From: Lachnospiraceae bacterium
GTDB lineage: Bacteria > Bacillota_A > Clostridia > Lachnospirales > Lachnospiraceae
Assembly: GCA_017620055.1 (NCBI GenBank)
Contig: JAFZRD010000197.1
Span: forward strand, 1 to 7,152
Direction: 5' to 3'
Length of the DNA stretch: 7,152 bases
Part shown: positions 1 to 5,838 of the stretch, one piece after another
Position numbering within the stretch: position 1 is the first letter of the stretch
Layout of the letters: every line of letters starts with the position of its first letter
The notes under the pieces: generated by a model
What the model saw: the letters and a program-made list of their open reading frames with translations, nothing else
What the model was told of the DNA's origin: nothing
Databases searched by the model: none
Program-made: the position numbers and the translations under genes

Positions 1-577
1 GCTCTTTGCGGAGTACAATCATCTGACGGCACAGATCCTGTTGACGATGCATACGATGACCGAAGATTCGAGCCGTATCAATGCGCAGAATACATTTACT
101 AAGCTTCTGGAACTCGGTGTCATTCCGGTTGTTAATGAGAACGATACGGTCGCAACACACGAAGTGGAGGATACGTTCGGAGACAATGATTTTCTTGCGT
201 CGGTCGTAACTGCGCTTACGGGTGCCGATCTTCTGATACTGCTGTCGGATATTGACGGGATGTATACCGACGATCCGCATACGAACAAAGACGCAAGGCT
301 GATCCCGATCATCGAAGAACTTGATGACAGATACAGGGAGATGGCAAAGTCAACGACGGGTTCAGGGATAGGACGTGGCGGAATGAACGCCAAGATAAAT
401 GCGGCCACTGTCGCAACGTATTCAGGTGCCGACATGGTGATCGCAAACGGCAGTGACGTATCGGTTATCCACAAGATAGTCGAAGGCAGGAACTACGGTA
501 CGCTTTTTGTGGCGAACGAGAACAATGATTTCTGCCTGTCGGATTTCGTTGATATGCGAATAAAGGGTGAGATCTGA
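1..577 (+). CDS. proB: Glutamate 5-kinase (proB), 5' end missing
   Basis: This enzyme phosphorylates L-glutamate to glutamyl 5-phosphate, the first step of cytosolic proline synthesis. The reading frame is open from base 2, before any start codon, so the gene begins upstream and 191 C-terminal residues are visible. Amino acid kinase family motifs seen are NEND (134-145), the GDND glutamate-binding loop (179-190), a nucleotide-binding stretch around LLSDIDGMYTDDP, and GGMNAK, whose Lys (392-394) corresponds to the conserved lysine K217 of the E. coli enzyme. The protein ends about 20 residues after the GTLF motif, so it lacks the C-terminal PUA domain found in E. coli ProB; this short form is common in Firmicutes. 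The TTG or ATG codons near 41-55 are internal, because homologous sequence (FAEYNHLTAQILLT) continues upstream of them. The stop TGA shares its A with the next gene's ATG, suggesting translational coupling. proA does not follow immediately, contrary to the frequent proB-proA order. Confidence 0.95.
   Translation, partial: LFAEYNHLTAQILLTMHTMTEDSSRINAQNTFTKLLELGVIPVVNENDTVATHEVEDTFGDNDFLASVVTALTGADLLILLSDIDGMYTDDPHTNKDARLIPIIEELDDRYREMAKSTTGSGIGRGGMNAKINAATVATYSGADMVIANGSDVSVIHKIVEGRNYGTLFVANENNDFCLSDFVDMRIKGEI
562..570 (+). promoter_or_regulatory. Ribosome binding site of the cyclo-ligase gene
   Basis: AAAGGGTGA lies inside the last codons of proB, with its AAGGG core ending 9 bases before the ATG at 577. 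It matches the anti-Shine-Dalgarno sequence well and supports this start over any later Met. Because it lies within translated proB, reinitiation after proB termination is likely. Confidence 0.6.
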
Positions 578-1152
578 TGCCGGATAAGGGCACGATAAGA
601 AAAGAGATCCTTGCCGGGCGGCGGGCGATGTCCGCCGGTGAATGCGCAGCCGCTTCGGAGAAGATATGTGCCACGTTTATTGATTCGGATGATTACGCGA
701 ATGCTTCGACTATACTTCTGTATAAGGCGTATAACAATGAAGTCGATACGGATATGATATTTGACAGGGCACGCCGCGACGAAAAAACGGTAGCTTATCC
801 CGTTTCCGCAATCGTAGACGGAGAACCTGTCATGACCTTTTATGAGATAACGGATATGTCTCAGATGAGGGAAGGTTACAAAGGGATACAGGAGCCTGAT
901 CCGGAGAGTTCTGCTTTAAAGTTTGAAGGGCGTGCGGATATATGCATAACGCCGGGCGTTGCTTTTGACGGAAAATGCAACAGGATCGGATACGGCAGGG
1001 CGTTTTACGACAGATACCTGCGGCTTAACTGCCCGAAGAAGGTCATCGGGCTGGCATATGACATGCAGATCGTCGATGATATCGAGACAGATGAAGGTGA
1101 CAGGCCCGTTGACGCGGTGATAACCGAGACCAGAGTGATCACAAGAGAATAA
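577..1152 (+). CDS. fau: 5-formyltetrahydrofolate cyclo-ligase (MTHFS/YgfA family)
   Basis: The family converts 5-formyl-THF plus ATP to 5,10-methenyl-THF in the cytosol, returning a stored or inhibitory folate to the one-carbon pool. The 191-residue length is normal. Visible features are a basic N-terminal motif (IRKEILAGRR, residues 7-16), EVDT, GYKGIQEP, the signature block at residues 125-148 starting TPGVAFDG and ending YDRYL, and a C-terminal block with GLAYDMQ and PVDAVITE. The glycine-rich part of the signature reads CNRIGYGRAFYD (134-145), where the family usually has G-x-R-(I/L)-G-x-G-G-G-(F/Y)-Y-D; Cys134, Arg141 and Ala142 sit at positions that are often Gly. The His-Asp pair often found before PVD reads Gly-Asp (174-175). 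The gene is otherwise complete and unbroken. It overlaps proB by one base and is probably cotranscribed with it and miaB. The family call is firm; full activity is not proven given the loop changes. Confidence 0.92.
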   Translation: MPDKGTIRKEILAGRRAMSAGECAAASEKICATFIDSDDYANASTILLYKAYNNEVDTDMIFDRARRDEKTVAYPVSAIVDGEPVMTFYEITDMSQMREGYKGIQEPDPESSALKFEGRADICITPGVAFDGKCNRIGYGRAFYDRYLRLNCPKKVIGLAYDMQIVDDIETDEGDRPVDAVITETRVITRE

Positions 1153-1170
1153 AAACACAGATTCAGTTAT

Positions 1171-2634
1171 ATGACAGATACAATAACGGACGTTATCAAT
1201 ACAGAACCGAATAACAGCGAAGAGGAACTCGCAAGGATCGGAAAGTGTGTTGAGATCGCACGCGAACTTGTTGCTGAGCGGTCTCGATCGGCCGGAAGGG
1301 ATCTGACGTACCATGTCACTACGTTCGGATGCCAGATGAATGCGAGGGATTCAGAGAAGCTTGTCGGTGTTCTCGAGGAATGCGGATTTGTCCGCAAAGA
1401 AGATGAACTGTCTGCTGACATCGTTATATACAATACATGCACGGTCAGGGACAACGCAAACCAGAAATTCTTCGGGCATCTGGGGAGTATAGGTGCCGTC
1501 AAGAAGAAGCGCCCCGACATGCTGATCGGAGTATGCGGATGCCTGGCGCAGGAAGAAAGTGCGAGACAGAAGATTCTCACAAGCTACAGGTTTGTGGATC
1601 TCGTGTTCGGAACGCATAATGTGTTTGATTTTGCAAGGCTTCTCGTAATGGTCCTGACACGTGAGACGACGAACGGAAAGGCCGGCACGGTCACCGAGGT
1701 CTGGGACGATACGGACATGATAGTCGAGGATATCCCGGTAAGGCGCAATTACGCTTTCAAGTCGGGTGTGAACATCATGTTCGGATGCAATAACTTCTGC
1801 AGTTACTGCATCGTGCCTTATGTAAGAGGACGCGAGAGGAGCAGAACAAGCGAAGATATACTCGGTGAGATCACAAAACTTGCGGCCGACGGTGTCAAAG
1901 AGGTCATGCTTCTCGGACAGAATGTCAATTCGTACGGTAAGGGACTTGACGAGAAGATCACTTTTGCGCAGCTTCTTCGGAAGGTTTCAGAGATCGAAGG
2001 AATAGAGCGCATCAGGTTCATGACGAGTCATCCGAAGGATCTGTCGGATGAACTGATAGATGTAATCGCGGATACACCGAAGATATGCAGACATATACAT
2101 CTGCCGCTCCAATCGGGGTCTTCGCGCCTCCTTGCGTCGATGAACAGGCATTATACGAAAGAGCAGTATATCGACCTGGCGCTTAAGATAAGGGAGCGTG
2201 TTCCCGGCATAGCGATAACGACTGATGTGATAATCGGATATCCCGGCGAGACAGATGAGGATATTGATGATACAATAGATGTCATTGAAAAGGTCGGATT
2301 TGACGGAGCGTTCACGTTCATATACTCTAAGCGCACCGGTACGCCGGCCGCATCGATGCCCAACCAGGTGCCGGAGGATGTCGTAAAGCGCAACTTCGAC
2401 AGGGCGCTGGCCAAGGTTCAGGAGACGAGCACAAAGCGCGCGGCACTTCTTACCGGAAATGTCTTAGATGTTCTCGTTGAGGACATCAACAGACAGGATG
2501 CATCGCTAGTTACGGGGCGGCTGTCCAATAACCTGAACGTTCACTTCCCGGGTGATGCTTCACTCATCGGGAAGATCGTGGATGTGAAGCTGACGGAGTG
2601 TAAGGGATTCTACTATTTGGGTGAAATTGTTTAA
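1171..2634 (+). CDS. miaB: tRNA-2-methylthio-N6-dimethylallyladenosine synthase MiaB
   Basis: MiaB is a cytosolic radical-SAM methylthiotransferase that converts i6A37 to ms2i6A37 in tRNAs reading UNN codons. The 487-residue protein has the full family layout. An N-terminal extension of about 45 residues precedes the UPF0004/MTTase domain, which holds three cluster-binding cysteines: Cys54 (FGCQMN), Cys90 (NTCTVR) and Cys124 (GCLAQ). The radical SAM core follows, with Cys206, Cys210 and Cys213 in CxxxCxxC form, then GRERSR, LPLQSGS and the MiaB-typical FTFIYSKRTGTPAA. A TRAM RNA-binding domain occupies about residues 428-487. The CQMN and YSKRTGTPAA spellings favour MiaB over RimO or MtaB. 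ATG 1171 is the only sensible start, since the next Met lies inside the first cluster motif. However, the 18-base gap after the previous gene (AAACACAGATTCAGTTAT) has no good Shine-Dalgarno sequence, so translation may rely on coupling. In many Clostridia miaB is followed by mutS; here leuS follows. Confidence 0.97.
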   Translation: MTDTITDVINTEPNNSEEELARIGKCVEIARELVAERSRSAGRDLTYHVTTFGCQMNARDSEKLVGVLEECGFVRKEDELSADIVIYNTCTVRDNANQKFFGHLGSIGAVKKKRPDMLIGVCGCLAQEESARQKILTSYRFVDLVFGTHNVFDFARLLVMVLTRETTNGKAGTVTEVWDDTDMIVEDIPVRRNYAFKSGVNIMFGCNNFCSYCIVPYVRGRERSRTSEDILGEITKLAADGVKEVMLLGQNVNSYGKGLDEKITFAQLLRKVSEIEGIERIRFMTSHPKDLSDELIDVIADTPKICRHIHLPLQSGSSRLLASMNRHYTKEQYIDLALKIRERVPGIAITTDVIIGYPGETDEDIDDTIDVIEKVGFDGAFTFIYSKRTGTPAASMPNQVPEDVVKRNFDRALAKVQETSTKRAALLTGNVLDVLVEDINRQDASLVTGRLSNNLNVHFPGDASLIGKIVDVKLTECKGFYYLGEIV

Positions 2635-2657
2635 CACGCAGCAGAAATAATACATTT

Positions 2658-2664
2658 AGAGGAG
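2658..2664 (+). promoter_or_regulatory. Ribosome binding site of leuS
   Basis: AGAGGAG ends 8 bases before the ATG at 2673. It is a strong Shine-Dalgarno match, contrasts with the poor site before miaB, and fixes the leuS start. Confidence 0.75.
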
Positions 2665-2672
2665 AATGAAAG

Positions 2673-5072
2673 ATGGGTAAGTACTACGACCACGAACAGG
2701 TGGAGAAGAAATGGCAGGCGAAATGGGACGAGGCCGGCATCTTCAAGGCCGAGGATTACAGCAAGAAGCCGAAGTTCTACGGCCTTGTCGAGTTTCCGTA
2801 TCCTTCGGGAGCCGGAATGCATGTCGGACATATCAAGGCATATTCAAGCGTGGAGGTAATCGCGAGAAAGCGACGCATGCAGGGATATAACGTCCTGTTC
2901 CCTATGGGCTTCGATTCGTTCGGACTGCCCGCGGAGAACTACGCGATCAAGACAGGCACGCATCCCGCGGTGATCACGCAGAAGAATATAGAGCACTTCA
3001 CCGAGCAGCTCAAGACCGTCGGTTACTCGTTCGACTGGGACCGCAATCTTGCAACGAGCAATCCCGATTATTACAAGTGGACACAGTGGATATTCTTAAA
3101 GCTCTTCGAGAAGGGCCTCGTTTTCCGCGCAAACACGCTCGTCAATTACTGCCCGCATTGTAAAGTGGTTCTCTCCAACGAGGATTCGCAGGGCGGCAAA
3201 TGCGATGTCTGCCACAGCGATGTCGTACAGAAAGAGAAGAGCGTCTGGTATCTTCGCATAACCGATTACGCCGACAAGCTCCTCGAAGGACTGGATACGG
3301 TTGATTTTCCCGAAAATGTAAAGCAGCAGGAAGTGAACTGGATCGGCAGGAGCGAAGGTGCATTCGTTGATTTTACCCTCAAGGGTATCGATGAGAAGCT
3401 TGAGATATACACGACGAGACCTGACACGCTCTTCGGCGTCACGTTCATGGTAATAGCGCCCGAGCATCCTCTTATCGACAAGTATAAGGATAAGCTCGCA
3501 AACTTCGATGAGGTGGCAAAGTACCGCGAGGAATGCGCGAAGAAGACCGAATTCGAGCGTACACAGCTCGTCAAAGACAAGACCGGTGTAAAGCTTAACG
3601 GCATCAGCGCGGTCAATCCTGTAAACGGCAAAGAGATACCGATATTCATCGCCGACTACGTAATGATGGGTTACGGTACCGGCGCGATCATGGCAGTTCC
3701 GGCTCACGACCAGCGTGACTGGGAATTCGCGAAGAAGTTCGGCGTTGATATAATCGAAGTCATCCAGGGTGGCGATATCGCTACCGAGGCATATACCGGC
3801 GACGGAAACATGGTCAATTCCGATTTTCTCAACGGATTCACGAACAAGAAAGATTCTATCGCCAGGATGCTCGAATTCCTGACCGAAAAAGGCATAGGCA
3901 AAAAGGGCGTACAGTACAAGATGAAGGACTGGGCGTTCAACCGCCAGAGATACTGGGGCGAGCCTATCCCCCTCATTCACTGCAATAAGTGCGGTGTCGT
4001 TACTGTTCCTTATGAGGAGCTTCCGCTCACTCTTCCCGATGTCGAGAACTTCGAGCCCGGAGAAGACGGCAACTCGCCTTTGGCGAAAATCCCTTCGTTT
4101 GTGAACTGCAAGTGCCCTAAGTGCGGCGGCGACGCCAAGCGAGAGACGGATACAATGCCTCAGTGGGCCGGGTCATCATGGTATTTCTTAAGGTTCTGCG
4201 ATCCCAAGAACGACAAGGCACTCGCGGATCCCGAGAAGCTTAAATACTGGATGCCGGTTGACTGGTACAACGGCGGAATGGAGCACGTTACAAGGCACCT
4301 TATTTACTCGCGGTTCTGGCACAGATTCCTTTATGATAACGGGATCGTAAACACTCCGGAACCCTATGCTAAGCGTTCTTATCAGGGCCTTATACTCGGT
4401 TCCGACGGCGACAAGATGAGTAAGAGTAAAGGAAATGTCGTCGATCCTATGGATATTGTTAAAGATTATGGTGCTGACACGCTTCGCCTGTACGTTCTCT
4501 TCATGGGCGATTACGGTGCTGCAACGCCGTGGAGTGAGAACGGTGTTAAGGGATGTAAGAGATTCATAGACAGATTCTCGCAGCTTACCGACCTTGTCGA
4601 TGTAAAGAGCGGCGATACATCACTCGAATCGAGCCTTCACAAGATGATCAGGAAGGTTTCCGAAGATATCGAGCAGATGAAGTTCAATACGGCGATCGCA
4701 GCCATGATGACATTTATGAACGAAGTTACCGCTAACGGATCCATCAACAAAGATGATCTGTGCGTGTTCATCAAGCTCCTGGCGCCTTTCGCACCTCATA
4801 TATGTGAGGAACTGTGGGAGAGCCTCGGACAGGAAGGCTTTGTTGCAACGGCTCCTTGGCCCGAATATGACGAGGCCAAGACGATCGACCAGACGATCGA
4901 GATAGCTGTCCAGATAAACGGAAAGCTCAAAGCAACGATAATGATCGACAAGGACGAGCAGAAGGATTCCGCCATAGCCAAGGCAAAGGAAGCCATCGCC
5001 GACAAGCTTACCGGCAACATTGTCAAAGAGATCTACGTTCCGGGCAAGATCGTCAATATTGTCATGAAATAG
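2673..5072 (+). CDS. leuS: Leucyl-tRNA synthetase (leucine--tRNA ligase)
   Basis: This class I aminoacyl-tRNA synthetase charges tRNA-Leu with leucine in the cytosol. At 799 residues it is complete and of usual bacterial length. The HIGH motif is HVGH at 50-53 and KMSKS is at 581-585. A first Cys4 zinc site is formed by Cys160, Cys163, Cys177 and Cys180. The CP1 editing domain carries TTRPDT at 247-252 (same numbering as the E. coli Thr252 region) and GTGAIMAVPAHD ending at Asp346, equivalent to the E. coli editing Asp345, so proofreading looks intact. A second Cys set (437, 440, 481, 484) lies near the end of the insertions. The catalytic fold then has the MPQWAGSSWYFLR variant seen in many Clostridia, Bacteroidetes and Spirochaetes. 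An anticodon-binding domain and the C-terminal domain (QINGKLKATI, then VPGKIVNIV) complete it. The gene lies 38 bases after miaB, probably in the same transcript, without a T-box leader. Confidence 0.98.
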   Translation: MGKYYDHEQVEKKWQAKWDEAGIFKAEDYSKKPKFYGLVEFPYPSGAGMHVGHIKAYSSVEVIARKRRMQGYNVLFPMGFDSFGLPAENYAIKTGTHPAVITQKNIEHFTEQLKTVGYSFDWDRNLATSNPDYYKWTQWIFLKLFEKGLVFRANTLVNYCPHCKVVLSNEDSQGGKCDVCHSDVVQKEKSVWYLRITDYADKLLEGLDTVDFPENVKQQEVNWIGRSEGAFVDFTLKGIDEKLEIYTTRPDTLFGVTFMVIAPEHPLIDKYKDKLANFDEVAKYREECAKKTEFERTQLVKDKTGVKLNGISAVNPVNGKEIPIFIADYVMMGYGTGAIMAVPAHDQRDWEFAKKFGVDIIEVIQGGDIATEAYTGDGNMVNSDFLNGFTNKKDSIARMLEFLTEKGIGKKGVQYKMKDWAFNRQRYWGEPIPLIHCNKCGVVTVPYEELPLTLPDVENFEPGEDGNSPLAKIPSFVNCKCPKCGGDAKRETDTMPQWAGSSWYFLRFCDPKNDKALADPEKLKYWMPVDWYNGGMEHVTRHLIYSRFWHRFLYDNGIVNTPEPYAKRSYQGLILGSDGDKMSKSKGNVVDPMDIVKDYGADTLRLYVLFMGDYGAATPWSENGVKGCKRFIDRFSQLTDLVDVKSGDTSLESSLHKMIRKVSEDIEQMKFNTAIAAMMTFMNEVTANGSINKDDLCVFIKLLAPFAPHICEELWESLGQEGFVATAPWPEYDEAKTIDQTIEIAVQINGKLKATIMIDKDEQKDSAIAKAKEAIADKLTGNIVKEIYVPGKIVNIVMK

Positions 5073-5099
5073 GAAAAATAAACATAGTGACGCAAAATA

Positions 5100-5132
5100 G
5101 CAATAATTGAGAACTAAAAAACAATTATTTGC
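5100..5132 (+). other. AT-rich imperfect inverted repeat after leuS
   Basis: GCAATAATTG (5100-5109) can pair with CAATTATTTGC (5122-5132), giving 10 pairs with one bulged T and a 12-base A-rich loop. A further TGACG (5088-5092) and CGTCA (5145-5149) could close it from outside. No T-run follows on the + strand, so it is not a standard intrinsic terminator. It lies 28 bases after the leuS stop and may help end or stabilise the operon mRNA. The rest of the 140-base spacer is AT-rich; apart from the weak promoter candidate listed separately, I see no small gene or RNA in it. Confidence 0.35.
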
Positions 5133-5142
5133 AAGATAAGTT

Positions 5143-5172
5143 CCGTCAAATGTGATAAATTATTCCTATATT
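5143..5172 (+). promoter_or_regulatory. Candidate promoter of the small lipoprotein gene
   Basis: TATATT (5167-5172) matches the sigma-A -10 box at five of six positions. The best -35 at normal distance is CCGTCA (5143-5148, 18-base spacer), which matches only three of six. An alternative is the extended -10 TGTGATAAAT at 5151-5160. Either would give a short leader. A promoter is expected here because the 140-base AT-rich gap separates the operon from an unrelated gene, but the boxes are weak. Confidence 0.3.
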
Positions 5173-5212
5173 TTCGAAAAGGATTGGACAAAGTTCCCAT
5201 TACCGGGCTGAT

Positions 5213-5758
5213 ATGGACAGAAAGACAGCAGCAGTTCTGACAAGCCTTGTATTATCGGCATTTGCGCTTACGGCATGCGGCAGTAACGCTGTCAGCTGGG
5301 CGTACATTCATGAACCGGAAACAGAGATTTTATCTCTTTCGGATAACGGAGAAGCCGTCTACAAAGGTAGCAATTATACATATACACAAGATTCCTCATT
5401 TATAACACTTAAAGGTTCCGACGGAAGCGAAGTGCAGATGCGCTACATTCCCGACGACAAGGATGAGGACAAGATGATCCTCTATGAGAAGAAAGGCTAC
5501 AATTTCAAGGGAGATGGTCATCCGGACAGTGTTGTAGGTGTATGGTTCGACGATAACGAGAGATCATCATATCAGTTCACCGAGAAGGGAACTTTTACCG
5601 AGGACAATATCTTCTACGGACATTTCATTGTTGATGATAATGATAAGACGATAAAGCTCATGTACGACGAGCCGATGGAAGATACGATCCTGTACTATGA
5701 ACTTGACGGGGACCGGCTGACGATCGATTATCCGTGGCCGATGGTCAAGACGAAGTAA
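5213..5758 (+). CDS. Small secreted lipoprotein of unknown function, two beta-rich domains
   Basis: I do not recognise a named family. The 181-residue product starts with a lipoprotein signal peptide: MDRK, a hydrophobic stretch, then lipobox L19-T20-A21-C22. It should therefore be lipidated at Cys22 and anchored outside the membrane. The mature part is acidic, lacks further Cys, and seems to hold two diverged copies of one domain, about residues 29-95 and 109-173. Each has an aromatic start (W29; W111), a turn with Gly (DNG 44-46; EKG 124-126), alternating hydrophobic strands, an I-x-L strand (I64-L66; I147-L149), and a final Tyr-rich strand. This resembles the small beta-barrel or lipocalin-like lipoprotein domains frequent in Clostridia, but that is inference. 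The lipobox supports ATG 5213 as start although the Shine-Dalgarno match (GGGCTG) is poor. It stands apart from leuS and may be cotranscribed with the binding-protein gene 80 bases downstream. Confidence 0.8.
   Translation: MDRKTAAVLTSLVLSAFALTACGSNAVSWAYIHEPETEILSLSDNGEAVYKGSNYTYTQDSSFITLKGSDGSEVQMRYIPDDKDEDKMILYEKKGYNFKGDGHPDSVVGVWFDDNERSSYQFTEKGTFTEDNIFYGHFIVDDNDKTIKLMYDEPMEDTILYYELDGDRLTIDYPWPMVKTK
5703..5731 (+). promoter_or_regulatory. Candidate promoter of the substrate-binding protein gene
   Basis: TTGACG (5703-5708, five of six to TTGACA), a 17-base spacer and GATTAT (5726-5731, four of six to TATAAT) lie inside the 3' end of the lipoprotein gene. Transcription from about 5738-5740 would give a leader of roughly 100 bases holding both hairpins described below. 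A chance match within coding sequence cannot be excluded. Confidence 0.35.
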
Positions 5759-5760
5759 AG

Positions 5761-5786
5761 GTCAAATGCGCGAGAGCGCTTTTGAT
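5761..5786 (+). terminator. Hairpin after lipoprotein stop: weak terminator or leader element
   Basis: GTCAAA (5761-5766), T, GCGC (5768-5771), loop GAGA, GCGC (5776-5779), T, TTTGAT (5781-5786) form an 11-position stem with one T-T mismatch and one G-T wobble, closed by a GNRA-type tetraloop. It begins two bases after the TAA stop. The GC core followed by TTTT resembles an intrinsic terminator, but only four T are present and three of them lie in the stem. It may instead be a processing or leader hairpin of the downstream gene. Structure confidence is higher than function confidence. Confidence 0.45.
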
Positions 5787-5790
5787 AGAT

Positions 5791-5811
5791 CCGGTGGCAT
5801 AGTGCTGCCGG
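5791..5811 (+). promoter_or_regulatory. Second leader hairpin before the substrate-binding protein gene
   Basis: CCGGTGGCA (5791-5799) pairs with TGCTGCCGG (5803-5811) over nine positions including two G-T wobbles, with a TAG loop. It ends 9 bases before the Shine-Dalgarno sequence, so the ribosome site stays open if only this hairpin forms. It could stabilise the mRNA 5' region of a highly expressed gene or take part in regulation. No known riboswitch class is recognised. Confidence 0.45.
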
Positions 5812-5820
5812 GCTAAGATC

Positions 5821-5829
5821 AAAGGAGGT
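5821..5829 (+). promoter_or_regulatory. Ribosome binding site of the substrate-binding protein gene
   Basis: AAAGGAGGT is a near-complete complement of the 16S rRNA 3' end, 9 bases before ATG 5839. It is the best site in the window and fits very high expression. It decides the start at 5839 over the Met two codons later. Confidence 0.85.
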
Positions 5830-5838
5830 ACATTTATT

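Noticed and set aside
41..60. TTG or ATG codons as the start of proB
   Set aside because: The frame stays open to the window edge, and homologous glutamate kinase sequence continues upstream, so these are internal codons.
1167..1617. Minus-strand and alternative-frame open frames over the 5' part of miaB
   Set aside because: They overlap a complete MiaB with all cluster cysteines in place and show no domain or ribosome site of their own.
2627..2653. Promoter-like TTGTTT and TAATAC before leuS
   Set aside because: The spacer is only 15 bases, and transcription would start around the leuS Shine-Dalgarno sequence, leaving no usable leader.
3096..3980. Long open frame of 294 codons on the minus strand within leuS
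   Set aside because: It lies wholly antisense to an intact, motif-complete leuS, its protein resembles no known family, and long antisense frames are common opposite biased codon use.
5759..5838. Known riboswitch or small RNA gene in the two-hairpin spacer
   Set aside because: The region is only 80 bases and I recognise no conserved core of a known riboswitch class; only the hairpins themselves can be supported.
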